A stretch of 64,000 nucleotides of DNA, from assembly GCA_963750495.1 (NCBI GenBank), contig CAVVQV010000006.1, forward strand, positions 310,001 through 374,000, given 5' to 3'. This stretch comes from JANLYC01 sp963750495. Lineage in GTDB: Bacteria > Actinomycetota > Actinomycetes > Propionibacteriales > Nocardioidaceae. The number at the start of each line of letters is the position of its first letter. Position 1 is the stretch's first letter. Made by a program: the position numbers and the translations under genes. The notes below the pieces were generated by a model. The model had not been told where the DNA came from. It saw nothing but the letters and a program-made list of their open reading frames with translations, and searched no databases. Positions 52,100 through 59,946 of this stretch are shown one piece after another.

Positions 52100-52498
52100 A
52101 TGTCCGCGCACCTCGACAGGCCTCACGGGGAGGTCTTCGTCGACGCCCGCGGAAACGGTCGGGCGATGCGTCTCACCTGGCACCACGAGGCTGACCTCGT
52201 GGTGCTGTCCATGTGGCGTGACGGGTTCTGCGCGGGTACGTTCCGGCTGGCCAAGGAAGACGTCAACGAGTTCATCGACGCGCTCGTCGACGGCCTTCGC
52301 GACGCTCCCGGTGTCCACCTGTCGCCAGGCGCGGCCGCGTCGGCGGCGCCCGCGTCGGCCCCTCAGTCGCTGATCGAGCCGGTGCTGCCGATCGAGACAG
52401 GCGAGTCGAGCTTTCCTGACCTCACGGAGCCGGAATCGGCGCCCTCCTTCACCGAGTGGGCCTTTGCTCACGACGAGGGGCACGCCACCGCCAGCTGA
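52100..52498 (+). CDS. Small actinobacterial protein, unknown
   Basis: 132 residues that I cannot assign to a named family. Residues 20-72 form a compact alpha/beta domain (AMRLTWHHEADLVVLSMWRDGFCAGTFRLAKEDVNEFIDALVDGL). The remaining half is Ala/Pro/Glu-rich and probably disordered. The ATG is 6 nt after CATAGT. It is divergent from the DNA glycosylase, with 78 bp between start codons. No membrane or export signal. Confidence 0.65.
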   Translation: MSAHLDRPHGEVFVDARGNGRAMRLTWHHEADLVVLSMWRDGFCAGTFRLAKEDVNEFIDALVDGLRDAPGVHLSPGAAASAAPASAPQSLIEPVLPIETGESSFPDLTEPESAPSFTEWAFAHDEGHATAS

Positions 52499-52563
52499 GC
52501 GAGCAACCTTCGCTGATCGAGCCTGTCGAGATCACCCGTGGTTCGAGCCCCGGGGATGAGCTG

Positions 52564-53238
52564 TCACGCCCACTGCTTCGGGAGCGGGAGCACGAGCGCC
52601 CGACGCAACATCGCCAGATAGTCCGCGCGCCAGAACTCGACGACACCGAGGCTCATCAGATGCGGCGTCGACCACTGGACGTCGAGCAGCCGGCCGGCCT
52701 GACCGTCGTCGAGCAGCTCGACCAGCCCCATCAGAGCGACCTTCGATGCGTCGCGTTCGGAATGGAACATCGACTCGCCGGCGAACAGCCCCCCGATCGC
52801 GACCCCGTAGAGGCCACCGACCAGCTGGTCGTCGCGCCATACCTCGATCGAGTGCGCCCACCCCAGCTCATGGAGCGTGGCGTAGCAGGTAGCGAGGTTG
52901 GCGTCGATCCAACCGCCGGGCCGGTCCTCGTCAGCGCAGTTGCGTACGACGTCCTCGAACGCCTGGTCGATGGTGACCGTGAAGTGCTTGGCGGACTGGC
53001 GCATGGACCGCGTGATCCGGAGACCGTCGAGTGGGAGGACCCCCCGGCGTACGGGCGACCACCACGACATCGCCTCGACCTCGGACATCGGCATGGGGAA
53101 CAACCCGGACCGGTAGGCGGCCAGGACTGTTCCGGGCTCGAGGTCCGCGCCGACGGCGACGACGTCATCCTCGGCCTCGCTGGGGTCAGGGAACACCCAA
53201 GGGCAGGGTGGCGGCTCGACCGGCGCCTGACTCACCAT
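52564..53238 (-). CDS. aat: Leucyl/phenylalanyl-tRNA--protein transferase
   Basis: 224 residues. The family motifs GLFPMP (about 45), WWSPVRRGVLPLDGLRITRSMR and YGVAIGGLFAGESMFHS are all present. The enzyme adds Leu or Phe to proteins with N-terminal Arg or Lys, marking them for ClpAP/ClpCP degradation (N-end rule). The protein is full length. It lies 106 bp downstream of the DUF5302 gene on the same strand. Confidence 0.95.
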   Translation of the reverse strand: MVSQAPVEPPPCPWVFPDPSEAEDDVVAVGADLEPGTVLAAYRSGLFPMPMSEVEAMSWWSPVRRGVLPLDGLRITRSMRQSAKHFTVTIDQAFEDVVRNCADEDRPGGWIDANLATCYATLHELGWAHSIEVWRDDQLVGGLYGVAIGGLFAGESMFHSERDASKVALMGLVELLDDGQAGRLLDVQWSTPHLMSLGVVEFWRADYLAMLRRALVLPLPKQWA

Positions 53239-53344
53239 CCGCGGACGTCCTCACACGTGGTCACGGTTCTGATTCTGCCGTGCCGAGGGCGAACTGGCTG
53301 GCGAAGCGGCGCGGCGCGACGGCTCTGTGGACCCGTCTGAGACG

Positions 53345-53527
53345 TCAGCTGCCGGACTTGCGGCGGAACTCCCGACGGGCGTGGTCGTTGTGCGCCTCGC
53401 TGATTCCCTGGTTGCGGGAGCCACGGACCGGAGGCTGCTTCTGGTTCGCCTTCTTGCGCTCGAGGGCCTCCCGAAACAGTCTGTGCTGCTCGTCCTCGGC
53501 GTCCGTCGGCTTGGGAGCGTCCGTCAT
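53345..53527 (-). CDS. DUF5302 small basic protein
   Basis: 60 residues: MTDAPKPTDAEDEQHRLFRE, then ALERKKANQK and a basic tail. The pattern matches DUF5302, a family of short actinobacterial proteins of unknown function. A perfect AGGAGG lies 6 nt before the ATG, so it is well translated. No membrane segment. Confidence 0.82.
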   Translation of the reverse strand: MTDAPKPTDAEDEQHRLFREALERKKANQKQPPVRGSRNQGISEAHNDHARREFRRKSGS

Positions 53528-53649
53528 GTGTCCTCCTGAAGTCCGGGTGCACCGTCTACCCAAGCAAAGCACGCGCGGCTGTGCCAGGGAGTTTCCCGCT
53601 GCGTGTGGAGATGTGCGGGAGGCGGCCAGCCGGACCCGTGAAGACCACC

Positions 53650-53655
53650 TAGGCT
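53650..53655 (+). promoter_or_regulatory. -10 box for leaderless EcsC-like gene mRNA
   Basis: TAGGCT, 7 nt before the ATG at 53663. Confidence 0.5.
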
Positions 53656-53662
53656 CGTGAGC

Positions 53663-54355
53663 ATGCCGAAGAGCAGGAAGAGCATGACCGCACGCGTGGT
53701 GACACCGGTGGCGATGCGCGCCGCACCAGGACTGGCGTCGAACTTCGTGCGTCGGACGTTCGACCGGGCCGTCGACGGGGTGGGGCCGCTGCCCGGCGCA
53801 GCCGCTTCGGCCGAGCGCCAGTTGCGCACACATGGCGGCGATGTCGAACGAGCCATCCGAGCGCTGACCGACGCGCATGTGCGGCTGGCCGGTCTGCAGG
53901 GCTTCGTGACCAACCTCGGTGGGCTCATCACCATGGCGGTGGCGGTCCCTGCGAACATCTCCGGCGTTGCGCTGCTGCAGTGCCATCTGGCCGCCGGCAT
54001 CGCCCACCTGCGCGGCTACGACCTCGAGGACGGCCGGGTTCGCAACGCCGTGCTCGCGTGCGTGCTCGGCAAGGACGGCGTGAAGGCGCTGGTCAAGCGC
54101 AAGAAGCTGCCGAGCCGACCGATGGCGATCGCGACGGCGCCGGCCGACGATCCGGCTCTCGACCAGCGGATTGCGAAGGCGGTCGCCGCCGAGCTGATCG
54201 CGCGCGCTGCCGGCAAGCGGACGATTGCGGTGATCGCACGTCGGACCCCCGTGATCGGTGGGGGAGTGGGCGCGGTCTCCGACGGTTATGCCACCTACGA
54301 GATCGGCCGCTACGCCGCCAAGGAGCTCAAGGCCCGCCCCCCTCGAACCCCCTGA
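53663..54355 (+). CDS. EcsC-family protein
   Basis: 230 residues from an ATG 7 nt after a -10 box; a GTG two codons upstream is possible. The helical core reads AHVRLAGLQGFVTNLGGLITMAVAVPANISGVALLQCHLAAGIAHLRGYD, with hydrophobic stretches like those in EcsC, and a late segment TPVIGGGVGAVSDGYATYEIGRYA that closes the family fold. EcsC is associated with ABC transport and protease processing in Bacillus, but its role is not established. It ends 36 bp before dispersed element C. Confidence 0.75.
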   Translation: MPKSRKSMTARVVTPVAMRAAPGLASNFVRRTFDRAVDGVGPLPGAAASAERQLRTHGGDVERAIRALTDAHVRLAGLQGFVTNLGGLITMAVAVPANISGVALLQCHLAAGIAHLRGYDLEDGRVRNAVLACVLGKDGVKALVKRKKLPSRPMAIATAPADDPALDQRIAKAVAAELIARAAGKRTIAVIARRTPVIGGGVGAVSDGYATYEIGRYAAKELKARPPRTP

Positions 54356-54391
54356 CCCTTCTTCATCCCCCTGAGCCAGCTGCCTCCCCGG

Positions 54392-54470
54392 CCCTCCGCG
54401 TTTGCCTAGTTCACAAGCCAGGTGGCTTGTGCACTAGGCAAATTCTCCTTGGGCAGAGGTGGTTTGCCTC
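54392..54470 (+). repeat. 79-bp dispersed palindromic element, copy C
   Basis: CCCTCCGCG, a 42-bp core with arms TTTGCCTAGTTCACAAGCCA and TGGCTTGTGCACTAGGCAAA (19 of 20 pairs), a 20-bp spacer and TTTGCCTC. It lies between the convergent EcsC and HMG-CoA lyase genes. Confidence 0.85.
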
Positions 54471-54522
54471 AGTGACTCGGCCGTTGCACGCCTACCGAGC
54501 CGCGGTATGGCGGCAGACCGCC

Positions 54523-55446
54523 TCAGGCCAGGGCCGCGACGACGCGCGACGCCGGCGGCTTGCCGATCTGAGCAGCCATCCAGGTGCTCGTGGCCACCAG
54601 CGCCTCCAGGTCGACGCCGGTGTCGATGCCGAGACCGGCCAGTTGCCAGACCAGGTCCTCAGTCGCGAGGTTGCCGGTGGCGCTCTCGGCGTACGGACAC
54701 CCACCCAGGCCACCCGCCGACGCGTCGAACGTGGTGACGCCCAACCGCAAGGCCGTCAACGCGTTCGACAGCGCCTGACCGTACGTGTCGTGGAAGTGCA
54801 TCGCGAGCCGGTCCAGTCCCACCCCGGCGGCGGCGAAACCACCGAGCAGCGCTTCGACATGACCCGGCGTACCCACGCCGATGGTGTCGCCCAGCGAGAG
54901 CTCGTCACATCCGAGGTCGAGCAGCCGTCGCCCCACGCCGACCACCTGTTCGACGGCGACGTTGCCCTCCCACGGGTCGCCGAAGCACATCGACACGTAG
55001 CCACGGACGCGGACACCGGCATCACGGGCCCGGCTGACGACCGGTTCGAACATCGCAAACTGCTCGTCGAGGCTCCGGTTGAGATTGCGCTGTGCGAAGG
55101 TCTCGGTGGCGGACCCGAAGATCGCGATGTCCCGGATCCCCTTGTCCAGCGCGCGATCCAGACCACGCTCGTTGGGCACCAGTACCGGCATCCGTGGTGC
55201 CATCGTCATGTCCAAGGCGTCGATCAGCTGCTCGGCGTCGGCGAGCTGAGGCACCCAGGTCGGGTGTACGAAGCTGGTGACCTCGACAGTCGTGAGACCC
55301 GCCCCCACGAGGCGCCGGACGAACTCTGCCTTCACCTCCACCGGCACGATCGCGGACTCGTTCTGCAACCCGTCACGTGGACCGACCTCGTACACCGTCA
55401 CGCTCGTCGGCAACGTCGGGTCAGGGATGACCTGTGGAGTCCGCAT
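54523..55446 (-). CDS. Hydroxymethylglutaryl-CoA lyase
   Basis: The 307-residue enzyme splits HMG-CoA to acetoacetate and acetyl-CoA, the last step of leucine degradation. Motifs: VGPRDGLQNE (catalytic Arg-Asp), EVTSFVHPTWVPQLADAE, GYVSMCFGDPWEGN and the catalytic cysteine loop GGLGGCPYAESATGN. The start overlaps the stop of the biotin carboxylase gene (GTG-ATG/TGA), with ATG 55446 or GTG 55449 as start. It is cotranscribed and translationally coupled with the upstream carboxylase gene. Confidence 0.95.
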   Translation of the reverse strand: MRTPQVIPDPTLPTSVTVYEVGPRDGLQNESAIVPVEVKAEFVRRLVGAGLTTVEVTSFVHPTWVPQLADAEQLIDALDMTMAPRMPVLVPNERGLDRALDKGIRDIAIFGSATETFAQRNLNRSLDEQFAMFEPVVSRARDAGVRVRGYVSMCFGDPWEGNVAVEQVVGVGRRLLDLGCDELSLGDTIGVGTPGHVEALLGGFAAAGVGLDRLAMHFHDTYGQALSNALTALRLGVTTFDASAGGLGGCPYAESATGNLATEDLVWQLAGLGIDTGVDLEALVATSTWMAAQIGKPPASRVVAALA

Positions 55447-57422
55447 CACGATGACACGGCCTCAGCCTCTTCGGGTACGACGACGAACAGCGTCGCCCCG
55501 AGCTCGACCTGACTCCCGACCGTCGCGTCCACACTCGAGACCACGCCGTCGAACGGCGCCTTCAGCGCAAGCTCCATCTTCATCGCCTCCATCACCCCGA
55601 GCGTCTCACCCGTGGCGACCTGGTCACCCGTGGCCACCTCGACGGCCAACACGGTCCCGGGCATCGGCGCGGTGATCGATCCGTCGCCGACGGCCACCCG
55701 GCCGCCCGGCGCGAAGGCGTCAGGGCGCCGGAAGACATAGGTCTGGCCGCGATAGGCAACGGCCACCTCGTGCTCATCGACCAGCACGTGGCCCTCCTGG
55801 ACGACACCGTCGACCTCGAGGCGAAGGGCCGCGTCAGTGCTCGCCAGCGCGCGCACGTCGACCGACGCGCTCGGACCGGTGATGGAGCCCCCCGACAGGT
55901 CGACGGCGAGGACCGTGGTCGCGTCGGAGCCCGTGGCCCGGGCGTCCGTCAGCTCGATGGGTACGGCGGCCGGCTGGCTGCCCGACCGCCAGCCGTCGCC
56001 GACGCCGAACGGGTGCCGCGCGTCCGCTTCGCGACTCGTGGCCAACGCCCAGGCTGCAAGACACCACGCTGCGACCGGAGTCCGGAGCTCGAAGGCATCG
56101 GGGTGGCTGTCGAGCCAGGCCGTGTCGATGGCCGCATCTCGGTACTCGTCGGAGCTTGCCAACGCACGCAGGAAGCCGAGGTTGGTGGTCAGGCCGAGCA
56201 CCGCCGACTCGTCCAGCGCGGACACGAGGGCGCGGCGCGCCACCTCACGTGTCGACCCGCGCACGATGATCTTGCCCAGCATGGGGTCGTAGCTCGTCCC
56301 CACGGCCTGTCCCGCCTCGAGGGCGGCGTCGACCCGCGCCCGCTCCGGCCATACGACGACCTGTGCAGTTCCGGCCTGGGGCAGGAAGCCGGCGTAGGGG
56401 TCCTCGGCATACACCCGCGCTTCGATTGCGTGGCCTCGCACGGTCACCGCGTCCTGCTCGAAGGGCAGCGTTTCCCCTTGTGCGACAGCGATCTGGAGCT
56501 CCACGAGGTCGAGTCCGGTGACGAGCTCGGTGACCGGGTGCTCGACCTGGAGGCGGGTGTTCATCTCGAGGAAGAAGGCCTCGTCGCCGGAGACGAGGAA
56601 CTCCACCGTGCCGGCGTTGACGTAGCCGACCTCGCGGGCGAGGGCCACCCCGGAGGTGGTGACCAGACGTCGTACGTCGTCGGAGATCTGGGTCGCGGGG
56701 GCCTCTTCGAGCACCTTCTGGTGCCGCCGCTGGACCGAGCAGTCGCGCTCGAAGAGGTGGAGCACATGACCATGCTCGTCAGCGAGCACCTGGACCTCGA
56801 TGTGGCGGCCGTGCTCGAGGTAGCGCTCGAACAGCATGGTGTCATCGCCGAACGCGGCTGCGGCCTCCCGCCGGGCAGCGGCGACCGCGGCCGCCAGGTC
56901 AGCACCGTCGCGCACGATGCGCATGCCCTTGCCGCCACCCCCGGCCGCGGCCTTCACGAGCAACGGCAGGCCGACCTGGTCGAGGATCGCGTCGAGGTCG
57001 TCCGCTCCGGAGTCGGCGGCCGGTATGACGGGGACTCCGGCGGCGACGGCGATCTCGCGGGCCTTGTCCTTGCGCCCCATCAGGTCCATCACGTCGGCCG
57101 ACGGTCCGATGAAGACGAGTCCGGCGTCGGTGACGGCGCGGGCGAAGGCGGACCGCTCGGACAAGAAACCGTAGCCCGGGTGGACCGCGTCGGCGCCGGT
57201 TCGGGCTGCGGCCTCGAGCAGCGCCGGGATCGACAGGTAGGACTCGCTGGCTGCTGCCGGACCGATCCGGGTGGCGGTGTCGGCGGAGCGGACATGCGGG
57301 GCATCCCGGTCGGCGTCGGAGTACACGGCCACGCTGCGCAAGCCGGCCTTTTCGCAGGCCCGGAAGACCCGCAGGGCGATCTCGCCGCGGTTGGCGACCA
57401 GGACACTTCCGAAGCGCGTCAC
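55446..57422 (-). CDS. Biotin-dependent acyl-CoA carboxylase alpha subunit (methylcrotonyl-CoA type)
   Basis: 658 residues. Biotin carboxylase spans 1-450, with the ATP-grasp loop KAAAGGGGKGMRIV and EMNTRLQVEHPVTE. A middle region (460-585) links to the biotin carrier domain, where EAMKME carries the biotin on Lys615. The neighbours (carboxyltransferase beta subunit and HMG-CoA lyase) indicate 3-methylcrotonyl-CoA carboxylase of leucine catabolism. Element D separates it from the beta-subunit gene, which is unusual inside an operon. Confidence 0.94.
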   Translation of the reverse strand: MTRFGSVLVANRGEIALRVFRACEKAGLRSVAVYSDADRDAPHVRSADTATRIGPAAASESYLSIPALLEAAARTGADAVHPGYGFLSERSAFARAVTDAGLVFIGPSADVMDLMGRKDKAREIAVAAGVPVIPAADSGADDLDAILDQVGLPLLVKAAAGGGGKGMRIVRDGADLAAAVAAARREAAAAFGDDTMLFERYLEHGRHIEVQVLADEHGHVLHLFERDCSVQRRHQKVLEEAPATQISDDVRRLVTTSGVALAREVGYVNAGTVEFLVSGDEAFFLEMNTRLQVEHPVTELVTGLDLVELQIAVAQGETLPFEQDAVTVRGHAIEARVYAEDPYAGFLPQAGTAQVVVWPERARVDAALEAGQAVGTSYDPMLGKIIVRGSTREVARRALVSALDESAVLGLTTNLGFLRALASSDEYRDAAIDTAWLDSHPDAFELRTPVAAWCLAAWALATSREADARHPFGVGDGWRSGSQPAAVPIELTDARATGSDATTVLAVDLSGGSITGPSASVDVRALASTDAALRLEVDGVVQEGHVLVDEHEVAVAYRGQTYVFRRPDAFAPGGRVAVGDGSITAPMPGTVLAVEVATGDQVATGETLGVMEAMKMELALKAPFDGVVSSVDATVGSQVELGATLFVVVPEEAEAVSS

Positions 57423-57485
57423 GGCATACCCCTGAGGTGGGCGGTGTGGGTGGTCGGGGAGGCCTGCGGGCCCGGCAGAGTCAGA

Positions 57486-57564
57486 GAGGCAATCCCCCAG
57501 TGGCCGAGGGAAGTTTGCCTAGTGCACAAGCCATCTGGCTTGTGAACTAGGCAAACGCGGAGGG
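57486..57564 (-). repeat. 79-bp dispersed palindromic element, copy D
   Basis: Reverse orientation relative to B and C. Core arms TTTGCCTAGTGCACAAGCCA and TGGCTTGTGAACTAGGCAAA (57514-57555), with the TTTGCCTC-like box changed to ATTGCCTC and the usual 20-bp spacer. It fills most of the gap between the carboxyltransferase stop and the biotin carboxylase start. Confidence 0.85.
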
Positions 57565-57615
57565 CCAGAGGGGGCACTTGCTGGGGGGAAAGGAGAAGGT
57601 GGGTGGGCATGGGGG

Positions 57616-59172
57616 TCACATCCGGAAGATGCCGTAGGAGGGTTCGGGAACGGGCGCGTTCGCGGCAGCTGCGAGGCCCATGCCGAGGACACGCCGGGTG
57701 TCGACCGGGTCGATGATCCCGTCGTCCCAGAGACGTCCGGTCGAGTAGTACGGCGAGCCCTGGCTCTCGTACTGCGCGCGGATCGGTGCCTTGAACGCCT
57801 CCTCGTCATCGCTCGACCACGACTCGCCCTTGGCCTCGAGGCCGTCACGTCGCACCGTAGCGAGCACCGACGCCGCCTGTTCACCGCCCATCACGGAGAT
57901 CCTCGCGTTCGGCCACATCCACAGGAAACGCGGGTCATAGGCACGTCCACACATCCCGTAGTTGCCGGCGCCGAACGAGCCGCCGATCACCACGGTGAAC
58001 TTCGGCACCACCGAGCACGCAACCGCGGTGACGAGCTTGGCGCCGTCCTTCGCAATACCACCGGCCTCGTACTGCCGCCCCACCATGAACCCGGTGATGT
58101 TCTGCAGGAACACCAGCGGGATCCCGCGTTGGTTGCACAGCTCGATGAAGTGCGCGCCCTTCAACGACGACTCGCTGAACAGGATGCCGTTGTTCGCCAC
58201 GATCCCCACGGGGTAGCCCCAGATCCGCGCGAAACCGCACACCAGCGTCTCGCCGTACAGAGCCTTGAACTCGTGCAACCGCGACCCGTCGACGACCCGC
58301 CGGATCACCTCACGCACGTCGTACGGCGTCCGGGTGTCGGCCGGCACCACGTCGTACAGCGTGGCCGGGTCTTCGGCCGGCTCCTCGGGCTCGTGTGGCG
58401 TCAACGACAGGGGAGTACGGCGCTCGAGCGTGCCGACGATGCTGCGCACGATCGCGAGCGCCTCGGCGTCGTCGGCAGCGAGGTGGTCGACCACTCCGGA
58501 GGTCCGGGCATGGACGTCGCCACCGCCGAGGTCCTCGGCGGTCACGACTTCGCCGGTGGCCGCCTTCACCAACGGTGGACCGCCCAGGAAGATCGTGCCC
58601 TGGTCACGCACGATCACCGTCTCGTCGGACATCGCCGGGACGTAGGCGCCACCGGCGGTGCACGACCCCATGACCGAGGCGATCTGCGGGATGCCGGCCG
58701 CAGAGAGGTTGGCCTGGTTGAAGAAGATGCGACCGAAGTGATCGCGGTCGGGGAACACCTCGTCCTGCATCGGCAGGAACGCGCCACCGGAGTCGACCAG
58801 GTAGATGCACGGCAGCCGATTGGCCGCAGCAACCTCCTGGGCTCGCAGGTGTTTCTTGACGGTCATCGGGTAGTAGGTGCCGCCCTTCACAGTCGCGTCG
58901 TTGGCGACCACGACGCACTCGCGACCGCTGACGCGCCCGATACCCGTCACGACGCCGGCCGAGGGAACCGCGTCGTCGTACAGCCCGTAGCCGGCGAGCG
59001 GCGACAGCTCCAAGAACGGCGAACCCGGATCGAGGAGCCGGTCGACACGTTCGCGCACCAGCAGCTTGCCGCGGGCCACATGCTTGGCACGAGCCGCCTC
59101 CGACCCGCCTTGCCGCACGACTGCCAGCCGCTCGCGCAGCTCCGCCACCAGCGACCTCAGGTCGTCGGTCAT
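57616..59172 (-). CDS. Acyl-CoA carboxylase carboxyltransferase beta subunit (methylcrotonyl-CoA type)
   Basis: 518 residues, both crotonase-like halves of a carboxyltransferase. Characteristic segments are KGGTYYPMTVKKHLRAQEVA, LPCIYLVDSGGAFLPMQDEVFPD and GSFGAGNYGMCGRAYDPRFLWMWPNARISVMGGEQAA, the latter typical of methylcrotonyl-CoA carboxylase beta chains. It moves the carboxyl group from biotin to the acyl-CoA. The ATG has GAGGAG upstream. The upstream gap holds a palindrome that probably binds the divergent TetR regulator. Confidence 0.95.
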   Translation of the reverse strand: MTDDLRSLVAELRERLAVVRQGGSEAARAKHVARGKLLVRERVDRLLDPGSPFLELSPLAGYGLYDDAVPSAGVVTGIGRVSGRECVVVANDATVKGGTYYPMTVKKHLRAQEVAAANRLPCIYLVDSGGAFLPMQDEVFPDRDHFGRIFFNQANLSAAGIPQIASVMGSCTAGGAYVPAMSDETVIVRDQGTIFLGGPPLVKAATGEVVTAEDLGGGDVHARTSGVVDHLAADDAEALAIVRSIVGTLERRTPLSLTPHEPEEPAEDPATLYDVVPADTRTPYDVREVIRRVVDGSRLHEFKALYGETLVCGFARIWGYPVGIVANNGILFSESSLKGAHFIELCNQRGIPLVFLQNITGFMVGRQYEAGGIAKDGAKLVTAVACSVVPKFTVVIGGSFGAGNYGMCGRAYDPRFLWMWPNARISVMGGEQAASVLATVRRDGLEAKGESWSSDDEEAFKAPIRAQYESQGSPYYSTGRLWDDGIIDPVDTRRVLGMGLAAAANAPVPEPSYGIFRM

Positions 59173-59236
59173 GGCATCTCCTCTCGGCCCCGGCTTCAGC
59201 GTGACAGGCGGCCGCCGGGCAGCGCAGCGCCTGCTC

Positions 59237-59262
59237 GCCATGTTAGCGATCATTAACATGGC
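59237..59262. promoter_or_regulatory. Likely TetR operator between leucine-degradation operon and its regulator
   Basis: GCCATGTTA and TAACATGGC are exact 9-bp inverted arms around an 8-bp centre. It lies just upstream of the tetR -10 box (TACACT, 59268-59273) and 65 bp from the carboxyltransferase start, so bound repressor would block both promoters. Confidence 0.75.
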
Positions 59263-59281
59263 AGGTCTACACTTGGCCGCC

Positions 59282-59836
59282 ATGGGCACCTCGCGCCGGG
59301 AGCAGATCCTGGAGCGGGCGGCGGAGCTGTTCGCCGACCGCGGGTTCCACGGCGTGTCCGTGCATGACATCGGGGCGTCCTGCGGCATCTCCGGTCCAGC
59401 CCTCTACCGCCACTTTGTCAGCAAGGACGCCATGCTGGCCGAGATGCTCGTCAGCATCAGTGAGCGGCTGCTTTCGGAGGCCCGCCGCCGTGTGGCCATC
59501 GCTGCCGATGACGAGACCGCGCTCCGGGAGCTCGTCAGCTGGCACACCGACTTCGCACTCACCCACAAGGACCTCATCGTGGTCCAGGACCGCGACTGGG
59601 GTTCGCTACCCGACGCCGCCCGCGAGCGCGTCCGCGACCTGCAGCGCGCCTATGTCGGGCTGTGGGTCGCCTCGCTCCGCCGTGTCCGCGCCGACGTCGG
59701 GCCGCGGGACGGGGAGGCGGCCGCACACGCTGTCTTCGGCCTGCTCAACTCAACTCCGCACAGCGCCCGGCTCGGGGTCGAGCGGATGCGCGCACTGCTG
59801 GAAGCGATGGCCTGGGAGGCCTTGCAGGCCGTGTGA
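59282..59836 (+). CDS. TetR-family repressor of the leucine-degradation operon
   Basis: 184 residues. The DNA-binding domain (8-55) reads QILERAAELFADRGFHGVSVHDIGASCGISGPALYRHF, and the rest is a ligand-binding helical domain. The ATG is 8 nt after TACACT, consistent with a leaderless mRNA; an in-frame ATG seven residues upstream is less likely. Divergent orientation and the shared 26-bp palindrome imply autorepression and control of the carboxylase genes. The inducer may be an acyl-CoA intermediate, which is inference. Confidence 0.88.
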   Translation: MGTSRREQILERAAELFADRGFHGVSVHDIGASCGISGPALYRHFVSKDAMLAEMLVSISERLLSEARRRVAIAADDETALRELVSWHTDFALTHKDLIVVQDRDWGSLPDAARERVRDLQRAYVGLWVASLRRVRADVGPRDGEAAAHAVFGLLNSTPHSARLGVERMRALLEAMAWEALQAV

Positions 59837-59946
59837 TTCCATCACATCTCGCCCACCTCCGCCCAAGCACTTACGCAGCGCACCACCATCCATCGAGCTC
59901 ACTGCGGGCGACGGCTAGAGTCCTGCCAACCCCAGGCGAGGAAGCG

